Shown here piece after piece: positions 22,480 through 32,963 of a stretch of 64,000 bases of DNA. The stretch is from NCBI GenBank assembly GCA_023213395.1, contig CM041465.1, positions 145,893,741 through 145,957,740 on the forward strand, in the 5' to 3' direction. This stretch comes from Cycas panzhihuaensis. Lineage: Eukaryota > Cycadophyta. Below the pieces are notes generated by a model, which saw nothing but the letters and a program-made list of their open reading frames with translations, was not told the DNA's origin and ran no database searches. Numbering within the stretch: the stretch's first letter is position 1; each line of letters starts with the position of its first letter. The translations under genes were made by a program, and so were the position numbers.

Positions 22480-23600
22480 AGAACTCTATAAACTTGGGGC
22501 CAATGATGTATTAGGGTATTGTATAGCCCCCCATGAAGTTGAACAAGTGATTTCACAAGCACATTTAGGGGTGGTAGATGGACATGTGAGTTGAGAAGCA
22601 ACTTGCAAAAAAATACTACACAGGATTATGGTGGCCAACATTGTTTGAGGATAGAAGAAATTGGGTTAAGAAATGTGACTATCATCAGTGGATTGAGAAA
22701 CCGTGCTACCAAGATTTCTAGCCTCTTAATCCTATTCTACCCTTGGCTCCATTTGAGAAATGGGGTATACATTTTATTAGCCCCATACATCTTGCTACTC
22801 GGAGATCATAAGCAAGATATATATTGGTTACTACAGATTACACAACAAAGTGGGTGAAAGCAAGGCCATTCAAAAATGTTGATGCTAAGAGTAAATCATG
22901 ATTCTTATTCGAAGCAATTATAAAAAGATTTGGGTGTCTATTGAAACTAGTGAGTGATTAAGGTTCCCATTTCCTTAATAATGTCATTTAGGAACTCACA
23001 ATATACTACCCACATGTGAATGGCCAAGTAGAAAGTTCCAATAAGATTATTAAGAATTGCTTACAAAATATTTGTGATGTCGGACGATTTAACTGGGTAG
23101 GAAAATTACTTTTAGTATTATGGGCCTTCTGAACAACATACAAGAGGCCTACTAGTCAAACTCCTTTTGATTAGTTTATAGATTGGAGGCAATAGTTCCT
23201 TATGAATTCAAGCTCCCCAACCTTTGTGTAGTCCTTGAATGTTGTTCGGAAGATGAGGATTCACTTTGTGAAAGATTACTTCAGTTGGAAGAAATGAGGC
23301 AAATGTCAGATTGGGCATAAACTATCGAGAAAAAATGATAGAAGACATGGCACAATTGCCACCTACATTCACTTCAATTCACAGAAGGCAATCGAGTGTA
23401 GTTGTATGATGGGAAATTCAAAATATATCCAAGCAAACTAAAGATGTGCTAGTTAGGACTTTACATTATCCAACGAATATTCTAAAATGGTTAAGTTTAA
23501 CTAAAGGAACCAAACAAACAAACACTGCAAAAAATAGTCAATGGTAGTAAGTTGAAACCCTACTACCATTAGGCTTTATCGACACTACTAGAGGAATCAA
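22480..23600 (+). pseudogene. pol: Gy4 integrase, broken
   Basis: The zinc region reads YYTGLWWPTLFEDRRNWVKK then CDYHQW near 22615-22690. The core reads PFEKWGIHFISPI (His where the first catalytic Asp is expected), YILVTTDYTTKWVKARPF near 22820, KLVSD*GSHFLNN near 22950 (second Asp kept) and NGQVESSNKI near 23023 (Glu kept). The tail toward 23560 has NGSKLKPYYH, the usual integrase end. Stops include former Gln and Trp codons. Confidence 0.85.
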
Positions 23601-24180
23601 TGGTTGTACCATATATATACTATATGAACTTGAGGGCAATCAAGGTTGTTCCAGTATCAAGAAAATGATTCCATCTTGATATGTAAAAAGAAAAATACAA
23701 AAATAAAAAATAATTAAAAAAAGTAGAAAAAACAACCCATAATTCATCATTAGAGATTTATTAACATTGAAAAATCGAAACAAATTGCATACGTGGGTAA
23801 TAAAGTCCCCAAAAAGATTAAAAAAAGATAGATAATAGTGAAAAAAGCCACAATTTAAGCAAAAAATGATCAATTGTTAGGCATTCCAGTTGCATCCCAC
23901 TTGTGTTCCAGGAAGTGTCCCCAAAGGCGTTCACAAGCACCTAAGGTGCAGGCATAGAAGCATCTCATTAAGGAATGCTTCTGCGATAAAAATACCATAA
24001 AAACTAAAAACTCAATGAAAATTTATCATTTAATGTTCTAGAGGAAAGAGTCTAGAGTACATGTGTTCCATAATAAACAAAAAATTAGAAGCATTCAACC
24101 ATGGGCACAAAAGCATCCCACATCAGAAGTGTTCCATGCAAAAGTGTCCAGATAAGCTTCCCATCATTGGTAAGTAGTTA
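23601..24180. other. No gene seen; probable element 3' flank
   Basis: A low-complexity A/T-rich segment, then a stretch repeating short themes such as GTGTTCCA, AAGTGTCC and AAGCATC (23900-24150). I cannot assign it. It may be the untranslated end or LTR of Gy4, but no second copy is visible. Confidence 0.35.
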
Positions 24181-24199
24181 GCATTAAAAATTTTCCAAA

Positions 24200-24960
24200 A
24201 ATGAAGTTGAAATTATAAGAACTCTATTTGGCACAATTATCCAATGATTTTGCCATAATGAAGAAAGAGTTTAAGGAAACAATAATTGGTGCTAGATGGA
24301 AGTGTTATGAGTTGTTACCACCCCTCTATTGGGACAACACAGTCATGCAAAACATCATTTTATTACTAAAAGAAAACTTAGACAAAATTGAGATATCTAT
24401 CAACCTAATTGGGAGAATCATAAAATTGCCTAATAATAGAAGAATTCCACTAGGAGAAAAGAGCACAAAAGTAGATAGGGAAGAAGTTTATGCATTGTGT
24501 AAAAAGAATGTTAGAACATACACAAGGGGGAATAAAAATTGATGACCTAGTGGACCTAGAGTTAAAGTGGCTAGCCAAAGTCTCTGTCACCTGATTTTTG
24601 GGAAAGAAAAATATACTTATTGCCTAACTAGCATCCTTACTACCCTTTAGTAGGTGCAAGAGGGTCTAAAGTTAAATTGGAGTATATGCTTGGCAACTTC
24701 ACTTCAAAGCGAATTTTAAAAAATGATAAGAGTAGAGGCAACCTTTAGACACCCTTTGTTGTTGCTAAGGGTATTATTTACCTAAACTCCTATAACATGA
24801 CCAACTCAAGCAAAGATTAAGGATGGGTGTGCACTAATGCAACAATGGAAAAGTTCATTTCTGATGAATATTGACTCAATAGAGACCAAACAACTTCTTG
24901 TTGCCTTAATTAGGCACATTATGTTATGGTTTTAGGGTGCTACACACACTATACATCCTC
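24200..24960 (+). pseudogene. Unrecognised coding-like stretch
   Basis: An open frame at 24228-24542 gives 104 residues (MAQLSNDFAIMKKEFKETII...) and the same style of protein continues in shifted frames: HLIFGKEKYTYCLTSILTTL, TPFVVAKGIIYLNSYNM and VCTNATMEKFISDEY. Codon-like texture over 700 bases with scattered stops suggests a decayed retroelement reading frame, perhaps an extra ORF of a Gypsy element, but I recognise no domain and do not assign a function. Confidence 0.35.
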
Positions 24961-25499
24961 ATCAGCTAAAGAAGAAGGCAAGCAAACAAACGTGATAAAT
25001 GATTGTATCTGACACAAAATCCGTAGAGGAGACCACCCCACCATAGACAAACACAGGTGAGGGCATTTCCCAAGGTATGAGAAGCATGGAAGATGAAATC
25101 CAATAGATAAAATAATGGTTGGATGAGTTTTTGGAAACCTAACAATAATAAAACAACAAATAACATAACTTTAACAGGAATTGAAGGATAAGACAACTAA
25201 AGTAGAAAATTTGATAAAGATAAATGAAGATATGATTGAGTTGGCACGATGAAGAGATACTCAAATTGGTGAGCTATATGAGCAACTTGTGAGAAAAGGT
25301 GGGAAAAGGTTACCCACTAGAAAATAAAAGATTTTGGCCAAGGAAATTTTTGGTGATGTTGAGAAAGATGCTCAAAACATTTGTTGACCTTTGAATAGAT
25401 GTATGTAGTAGATTTTGATCTAGGATTCTTGGAATCATTGAGGGGCAACTCCAAGGATAGTGGACGGTTGAAATCTCAAAAGAAATGAAACATTCCAAT

Positions 25500-25940
25500 G
25501 AAATTCAATAAAGGGGCAATTAGTAGATGGTTTTAGGATGATTTCGATATATAAGGGATGGTTTCAGGTTGTGGGGAACGGTTTTGAAGGACTTTAGGGA
25601 CAATTAAGACTATAGTGGAATGGTGGATGGTTTTATGCCTAAAAGCCATGAGCTGTGATTATGCATACATATCTAACAATATTAATTATTGCTAATTAGG
25701 GTTTTTGTGTTATGAATGGTTAAGAGTGATGTTGTAAAAGTTGTACCCTTTTAAATTTTGGCCATGTAAAAGTATATAAAAGGGTCATTTCTCCTATTAG
25801 TTCAATGGAGAGAGTCGAAGAATTGAATTTTATGATATGTTCTCAAGGGTGAGAGTTAAGCAATCAAAGTGATGTAATCTTCTATATAGTGATGATAATA
25901 AAATATATGAGTTACAAGGAAACACTTATGCAACTATATT
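25500..25940 (+). repeat. Probable 5' LTR of Gy5
   Basis: It has a good promoter-like core, TATATAAAAGGGTC, starting at 25774. A sequence resembling a Met-tRNA primer site (TTGGTATTGGTTGC, about 25942) follows the likely LTR end. The matching 3' LTR is absent because the element is cut at 27957, so the left edge is arbitrary. Confidence 0.45.
25774..25785 (+). promoter_or_regulatory. TATA box in the Gy5 LTR
   Basis: TATATAAAAGGG is a near-ideal plant TATA element, about 160 bases upstream of the candidate primer-binding site, as expected within an LTR. Confidence 0.5.
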
Positions 25941-26009
25941 ATTGGTATTGGTTGCTTCTAGTGTGATGATTGCTATGTTGTAAATTACTACATATGTTAC
26001 AGGTGTTTT

Positions 26010-26700
26010 GAAGTGTAATTGATGCCAAGAAGGTGAAGAGGACACAAGATGGATATGTTATAGAGTAGTTTGGAATGTTGGTGGGCTGAGTATTTGTCAA
26101 AAGTAGCAAAGCTTGGAACAAATTAGAACCCCCCTTGAATGATTTGTTAGGTTGTTTATAGAGCAATTTGAGACTATAACAGATATTGACTACTACTAGG
26201 AGCTAAGAATAAGGTAAATATGCCTAGTAGAGGAGTATAATGAGGATTTCTCTACATTAGTATATGTAGTGAACGATATTTTTGAGGACATGGAAATTCA
26301 ATTATACATAGATGGATTCTCCATAGACATTTAGGTAGATGTTTAAATTGTCGCCCCACAAAACCTAAATAAAGTTATGAGTTTAAATTGCAACATTGAA
26401 AAGAAAGCCAACACCCCATGTAACTCAAAACAAAGCATCTATGTTCTCCCATTTACATGAGAAAGCAAAAGTAGAACTTGGGACACTGAGGGACCTAGTA
26501 AACAGATAGCTAGGGACATCAATCTTAGGATACCAATACTATGATCCAAGACATAACAAAAACTTAGAAGGAAGGGATTATGTTTTAGATGTGGGGAGAA
26601 GTGGGTTCCAACACATAAATAAAATAGAAATAAACTCTTTATAATAGAATTAGTAGTAGTAGAGGATAATGAGGGTGATGAAATCAAATTAGAGTCCTTA
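26010..26700 (+). pseudogene. gag: Gy5 gag, broken
   Basis: One frame gives RLFIEQFETITDIDYY, then LVEEYNEDFSTLVYVVNDIF near 26226 and LYIDGFSIDI near 26302. This is the Gypsy gag core pattern of a Gln-rich helix, EYN-x-x-F-x-x-L and Y-x-x-GL. The zinc knuckle at about 26580-26622 reads LCFRCGEKWVPTHK and ends in a stop where the last Cys should be. The layout matches Gy3 closely, so they are related families. Confidence 0.82.
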
Positions 26701-26739
26701 TAAGAAACCTTAAATGTAGAAGAAGAAGCTTCTTAAATG

Positions 26740-27957
26740 TCCTTCTTAACGATGCCAAGGTTGATAAGGCCCAAAACACTTAAGTTATGAGGTTACATTA
26801 AGAAGGATCTGGCAATAATCCTAGTTGATCTTGGGAGCACTCATAATTTTATGGATCAATTTGCAACCCAATGCTTAGAGTTATTTCCAACTAGGATACC
26901 CAAGTTTCAAATTAGTGTTGGTGGGTGGATTGAAACATTAGGTTGACGTAAGCTGAAAAAGCTTAAGTTAAAGGTTGGAGACATAACCTTGAATGATAAT
27001 TTCTACATCATAGAAGTAGGTGAAGTAAATATAATGCTAGGATACCAGTGGTTGCAAACACTTTGAATTGTTAAAATAAACTTAGGTAAGCTCTTCATGT
27101 GATATAACTGAGGAGGAAAACAAATTGCATTGCAAGGGCATTATTCAATAGAAACAAAGGTAGTGTTATTATATCAAATGGAAAAACTCATTTATAAGGG
27201 ACACACAGGTCTAATAACCCAATTGCTCTTTCTATAAATAGAAGTTGAGGAGCAAATTAAGGATGAATTATAGGTGTAAGAAATAATAAATAAATGTGAG
27301 GAAGCTTTTCAAGACCTTGCCATAGGATTGCCTCCAGATTGTGGAATGGAACATATAATCGAATTAGAGCATGGCATAAACCCTATCATAGTTAAACCTT
27401 ACAAACATCCACATCATTATAGGAACAAGATTAAAAATTTAGGACAAGATTGACCAAACTATGAGGCAATAGTATCGAGTAAATGCCTGTTTGTAGCACT
27501 AGTTGTTCTGATTAGGGAAAAAAAGATGGGTCATTGAGTCGATTATCACACCCTTAACAAAGGTATCATAAAAAGTTACTTTCCAATCCTAAGAATTGAC
27601 AAATTACTAGATGAGCTCCATGGAGTAAAATATTTAATAAAAATTGACCTTCGTTCAAGATATCACTATATTAGAAGAGGACACTCCAAAGATAATATTT
27701 TGTACTTATCATGGCCATTATTAGTTCAAAGTGGTACCTTCCAACCTCACCAATGGTCTAGCCATATTCCAAGCAATGATGAATAGGGTTCTAGCATCAC
27801 TATTGTGAAAATTTACATTTGTCTTTTTTAATGACATTATAATATATAGTAGAAAGGAGCACCTGATTCACATTGAGAAGGTCCTAAACCTACTATGAGA
27901 AGATCACTTATTCATAAAATGTTTGACTTGAAGTTTCAATGGAAAGAGGTTGAGTAC
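26740..27957 (+). pseudogene. pol: Gy5 protease and reverse transcriptase, truncated
   Basis: Protease: AIILVDLGSTHNFMDQFATQ near 26813 (DSGST reads DLGST) and IMLGYQWLQTL near 27032. RT: GLPPDCGMEHIIELEHGINP near 27326, KPYKHPHHYRNKI, VDYHTLNKGIIKSYFP near 27538, KIDLRSRYHYI near 27640, then a decayed active-site region near 27825. The last readable words are FQWKEVEYL at 27957, where RT should continue with GHI. The sequence is cut there by the GC-rich insert. Confidence 0.85.
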
Positions 27958-28266
27958 CTGTAATGAACCGTTACACCAAAACCTCGAGGTGTTAGTGAAG
28001 AGGGCCCCCCACCAAGTAGACCATTACCTCCCCCCCAGTTCAAACGGGCTAGCCCCACTTAGCCCCACTTTCATCGGTGTTCATGCACCCCACAGGCCCG
28101 GCTACGATGATGTTTTGCGCATCAACGACGTTTGGCGCGTCACCCCATCGCCCCCATAAGCGGTGTTGCCCCCACGGGATTTGAACTTGGGTCTTTGTTG
28201 CCCCCATTGGAGAAGGTAATAATGAGAAATGATCATGTGTGGAGACACCTATAATATCGGGTGCCA
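27958..28266. other. GC-rich insert with a tRNA-like B box
   Basis: About 310 bases, far richer in G+C than either flank, placed exactly where Gy5 RT stops and before Copia-C RT resumes. On the minus strand it contains AGTTCAAATCCC (about 28177-28188), a good match to the RNA polymerase III B box. No convincing A box, poly-A tail or flanking duplication was found. It could be a tRNA-derived SINE relic or filler DNA. The two overlapping open frames there are probably chance. Confidence 0.4.
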
Positions 28267-28369
28267 TTGTAAGCTAGGAAGACCATTCAAGATTATGGCA
28301 TGACATTATAAAATCTTACAAATAAACAAAGAACAAGAAGTCAACATGCCAATCAGGCTCTGGTAGTGG

Positions 28370-29921
28370 ATGCCACATACTCCCAAGACTAAACTTCATA
28401 TAATGAAGTGAAAATTACTCTTCTTTAGAGAGTTAATATGGAGGAGGAATTTGGTTCTCTTGTCAAAAACCCAACATGGGAGTTAGTTTCTTAGCCTCTT
28501 AAGAAAGAGCCTATTGGTTATAAGTTGGTCTACAAGACTGAGTTTTGCTCTAATATAAAGTTGCACAAGTATAAAACAAGACACATTACGTAAGGGTTTA
28601 AGAAAAAAAAAGGGATTAATTATGAGGAGACATTTGCACTAGTCTTTAAGATGATAACAATCTATTTGATCTTTTCACTGGTAGAATAATATGGTTAGGA
28701 GCTATATCAATTGGATATGAAATCAACATTCCTTAATGGAGAGTTGAAATAGGTGATATTGATGGTGCAACCTCTTGGTTTTATTAAGAAAGGATAGGAG
28801 CATCTTATGTGCTAGCTGAAAAAGTTACTCTACGACCTAAAACAAACACTACATGCTTGGTATGCGAAGATCGATATTAAATTGAAAGAAGAAGGATTTG
28901 TTGCCATAGATCTAGAACCAAATTTATATGTTTCAATGAAAGGAACTTTAATAATAGCTATTGTGTTATACCTTAATGATTTGATCATTGTTAGCAACTA
29001 TAATAAGACTATTGTATAGGAAAATCTAATTTAGGAGTGATCTTTAACATGGCAAATATTTGGACTCTATATTACGTCTTAGGGATTGGGGTAAGGCAAA
29101 TGGAAGATAGAATTTTGGTGTTATAAATAAAATATATGAAGAGCCTACTTGAGAAATTCAAGATGGAGGACTACAAGTTTATTCAAATACCATGTGCCAA
29201 AGGCACAAAGTTCTTGAAAGATATGGAGCAACCTATTGTAGATAGAATGCTACATAGATAATTATTAGAGAGTTTAATCTATTTGACTCATATTGGACTA
29301 GATATTATTTATGCTATCAGATTAGTCTCTTGTTATATATAGAGTCCATAAGAACCACATTGGGTTGTAGCAAAGTAAATTTTGATATATTTGAAAGGAA
29401 CTCTTAATCTTGGTCTAGAGTACCTTTGTAGTGGAGATGCAAAGTTGCATGGCTATATTGATGCAGGTTGGGGAGGAGATACTGATGATAAAAAATCCAT
29501 TATTGAGTATGCATTTGGTATTGACAATGGATTTGTATCATAGCAGTTGAAGAAGTAGCAAATAATGGTACTATCTTCTATAGACATAGAGTATCAAGGA
29601 CTTATTTCTAGTGAAAGAGAAGTTGTATGATTCCAAGGACTTTTGGATATCCTTGGTAAATCTTATAGCACCTCGGTTATTTTAGTTAATAACTAGAACA
29701 CTATTCATTTATCAAAGAATCTAGAGTTTCATGCATGTACTAAGCATATTATAATCTAGAACTACTACATATGTGAATAAATCAAAGCAAGAAAGTTGTA
29801 GGTTAATTTTTTTTCAAGTGAGAAGTAATATATGGACGTGCTTACCAAACCATTTACTAAAGATCAATTCATTAAGATTCATACTAGATTAGGACTCAAA
29901 GAGGTTATCTTTGAGGGAGGA
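28370..29921 (+). pseudogene. pol: Reverse transcriptase and RNase H of Copia-C, broken
   Basis: RT starts MEEEFGSLVKNPTWELVS near 28440 and continues YKLVYKTEF, NYEETFALVFKM and QLDMKSTFLNGELK near 28708. The active site is YLNDLIIVS near 28972, where the expected YxDD has Asn in place of the first Asp. RNase H follows: LHGYIDAGWGGDTDDKKS near 29448, FHACTKHI near 29730 and TKPFTKDQFIKIHTRLGLK near 29847. It ends in FEGGC over the polypurine tract TTGAGGGAGGA (29911-29921). Confidence 0.87.
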
Positions 29922-30328
29922 TGTATTAATAAGTATAATCTCAGGCTTCATCAATAATTTCAAACAGTAGATTAAATTTCCATATTTATACTAAGGGATG
30001 ATATTAGATGGTAGTTAAGCTAAGCAATTTGATTAAAGTTAAAATGTAGTTTAGTTAATATTAAGTCAAAAGGTGTGAATATTTTAGATAGTTACAACCA
30101 TTCAAGTTGGATGTACCATTTGGGGGATTATAAATAACCCTGAAGTCTATTGTAAATCATCCAAGGAATCATCATTATGATCTAACGATCTTTGTGATAG
30201 GTTTTTTATGAAATAGTTTTCCATGTAAAATATTATATACTATATACTTGTACTCTTTATTGTTTGTTTATTGTATATGATCAAAATTCTATAGTTTAGA
30301 ATACATGCACATTTCATGTTTCTTCACA
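29922..30328 (+). repeat. 3' LTR of Copia-C
   Basis: Starts TGTATTAATAAGTATAATC right after the polypurine tract and ends TTTCTTCACA. From about 29999 it aligns with the 5' LTR. The first 75 bases have only a short counterpart there, so one copy has an indel. Confidence 0.85.
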
Positions 30329-30960
30329 AATACTTTGAAATCTATTACCTAAAGAGGTATTTACAATACTTAGCACAAAGTTTGTTATCTTCTAATGTGT
30401 CAAGGATCAGGTTGGCATGCCAATTATATAAGTTCTAGTGTTGCTTATATATTAAGATATTAAAAAAAAAAAAAAACTATGAAAAATTTCTAAAGAAAAG
30501 GTGCAACAACCTTATTCATAGTAGTTTCGAATTTGACTAGGATATTTATATACCCAAAATATATGACTCTAAATTCATAATGTACCTAATGCATGCAAAC
30601 AATTATTTTTTCATGATTTTGGAGTGGAACTAGAATTTGATAATAACTTTAGCAAAGATCTATCTTGGAAAATAATGTAGTATTATGAAACTCATCAATA
30701 ATGCCATCCATCTAGGGAAATATTATTTGTTTTAATTATAATTTTATTGAGACCTTGATAATCTATGCAAATTTTAAAGGACCCATTTTCTTTTTAGCAA
30801 GAATCATTGGGGTTACATAGGGACTTTTACTATGAGTGATGGCATAAATCTTGAGGAGTTATTGAGTGAGTTGTTATATTTGAATTTTTTGTTTATATCC
30901 ATATTGATATAGATGAATAACTATTAGTCCTTTTTCGGGCTCATTGTTGATCATATGCTC
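30329..30960 (-). pseudogene. pol: Gy2 reverse transcriptase, upstream part, broken
   Basis: Minus strand, continuing Gy2 on the far side of Copia-C. The block NGSFKICIDYQGLNKI is read near 30738-30790, matching Gypsy RT (DGSxRxCIDYRxLNK). The end at 30329 joins 9953 in frame as KYLGHII when Copia-C and one copy of the 5-base duplication are removed. It is heavily interrupted by stops. Confidence 0.82.
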
Positions 30961-31059
30961 TATTCATTTATCTAGAGAGAATGTAGTGGAAAGACCTTAG
31001 AAATCAACTTTATGCTTCTTAAGGAGCAAATAGAGTTTGGTTCTCTGATCATCTTGTAG

Positions 31060-31720
31060 GTCCTCACTTGTTGTGTATGCTTTGATGGAGTAAAGCTTTG
31101 TAAATGAAATTGATATGGACTTTGCTAAGAAGCTTATCCATTTTATCTAAAGGAATGACCTTGGAGTTAAGGGTATTTATTCTTGACAATTGATATACTT
31201 TGTCTTGCCAATGAAGCCATATGAACTTCTCATTGTGATTTAGCCCACAAGTGTTGAGTTCTTTTAGCCATTGGACTCCTAATATAACATCAATGACAAC
31301 CATTGTAAATGGGCATAAATTAGTGGAAAAGCTAACATGTTTAATTGAAACTATTGATGTTTGATTTCATCATTATAGTATATTCACATACACATTACAA
31401 TGAAAATACAAAAAGGCTTTATCTTCTTAGGATGAAGCCTCAACCACTAAGCTATATATGAATCAATAAAGTTGTGTTTGCTACTTGGGTCAATAAGAGT
31501 AACCACATTTTCTTGTCAAAGGAATTTATATAGTTTGATGGTGTTGGTGGGTCATTGTCTTCTAGATATGGATATGATAGAGATCTCACGAGGTCTATTC
31601 ACAATGATTTGCTCATGTAGTTGCTTTATATATTATTGGTCATTTGTGATGTCATCGTTGTCTTGTTTAATAGCATAGACCTGTTGTCTCTTTGGGTAGA
31701 CCTTGTTATTTTTTGCTAAC
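31060..31720 (-). pseudogene. pol: Gy2 protease, broken
   Basis: The frame at 31064-31303 gives VVIDVILGVQWLKELN, the conserved protease end (DVVLGxQWLxxL), followed by a linker toward RT. The upstream active-site region near 31480 (minus strand, VTLIDPSSKHNFIDS-like, with Pro for Gly) is present but decayed. It would cleave the element polyprotein. Confidence 0.75.
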
Positions 31721-32626
31721 CTTTTCTCATTACAATGGAAACATATTTTAATATTTTTCATCCTTTGTTTTTCAACATCTTCTTATAGGTGTAGTGGCAA
31801 ACATTGGCAAATATTAGTCTTCTTATTAGTAAGATGTATCTATGATCTTAGTGCTTGAGTTTTATTTTTGCTTGATGAGTGAGGATGATAGCAATGGTTA
31901 ATATTTATGGCTAAAACATGGCAATTTCATTACTAAATTCTAGCTGAAGATTGGTTTTGTAATACTCCATGCCATCTTTATCTAACATATCTATCTTTAT
32001 GTGGAGCTTTTCAAAAATTTCTATGAATTCATTGGCAAAGGAGTTACGTTAGAAGTAGTATGATAGTTGTAGGTTATAAGGGCCAGAATTAGCACCTTCA
32101 ACCTTAACATGTAAATCATCGATTAATTCATGCCAAAAGGTATACAATCAACTGTAATACCATTTCTATGATCACACATACACATGGACCTTTGGGTGGT
32201 TAATGGAAAAACTAGTTTTCTCATTATCATATTTATTTGTGATATATATGAAGGTTGCTTTGAGATTTGCAATCCATTCATCCATTTTGACTTGTCCTTT
32301 TAGGCAACAAGTGGGAATGATGATTTATCTCTTGTAGTGGACTAGGTGCTTGGAGTTATTTGTATGGGGACTTTGTTGATCTTATGGCATTGGGGGCTCA
32401 CATTTTGTGCAAACATGGCAATTAGTTGTTCACTTAGCTTGCTCACCATCTCTTATAGTTAGGACACCCTAGAATTAGTATTAGGTTTTGCTTGTTCTTT
32501 ATGTGATATTCATGTTTTTTTGGTATGGACAATTGGATTGGACCTACTGGAACATAGATCTATACATGATAAATCCATAATGTCTTGGATGGACTCATTG
32601 GGGACTGATATGATTGAAGAATCTAA
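31721..32626 (-). pseudogene. gag: Gy2 gag, broken
   Basis: On the minus strand near 31735-31757 it reads KICFHCNE, the start of a zinc knuckle, after which the His and Cys ligands are lost. Upstream, to about 32500, runs a decayed gag with recognisable texture (for example MDGLQISKQPSYIYHK-like around 32250) but no clean motif. I place the gag here mainly from order: protease follows it and the 5' LTR precedes it. Confidence 0.6.
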
Positions 32627-32950
32627 TGTTACTTACAATGATCCTTTTGACAATTACTTGGGCAATTGATCTTAACTCAAATAGATTGAATGATAATTCT
32701 ATTTAATGAAAAATTTTGAAAGAACTTAATAACTAATTAAGAAATGAAATCCAGATGGAATAAGAAATATGTAAAGATATTGGTTTACTTCAATTAACAC
32801 GGGAAAGGTTGATCTTAATGTGTCACATGCCTCAAGGATGTACTATGGATGCAGAGAAAAAGTAGAAACTCATAAATTTCGAGGATAAAAAACACACCAA
32901 GGATAGGAAAGAGAAGAGAGGGAATTCTTGTTTAAAGATTTTTCCTTTAA

Positions 32951-32963
32951 GTATTCATTTTTT
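32951..32963. repeat. Target-site duplication, left copy (LINE)
   Basis: GTATTCATTTTTT, identical to 34840-34852. It adjoins the T run (antisense poly-A) that ends the LINE. Confidence 0.85.

Larger units (their letters stand above)
9954..30328 (+). mobile_element. Copia-C: Ty1/Copia shell carrying 15 kb of nested inserts
   Basis: The outer LTRs lie at 9954-10282 and 29922-30328. Flanking 5-mers AATAT (9949-9953) and AATAC (30329-30333) are a near-perfect target duplication inside the RT of Gy2. Own sequence is about 9954-13080 (LTR, leader, gag, protease, integrase) and about 28280-30328 (RT, RNase H, LTR). Everything between is other repeat DNA inserted into or replacing its middle. All of its coding parts are heavily broken. 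Confidence 0.85.

Noticed and set aside
26439-26687. 82-codon minus-strand frame
   Set aside because: It is antisense to the Gy5 gag, including its zinc knuckle.
28170-28260. Possible tRNA gene on the minus strand
   Set aside because: Only a B box is present. I could not find an A box or fold acceptor and anticodon stems.
28049-28267. Open frames in the GC-rich insert
   Set aside because: Two strands are open at once over 200 bases because of base composition, and no domain is seen.
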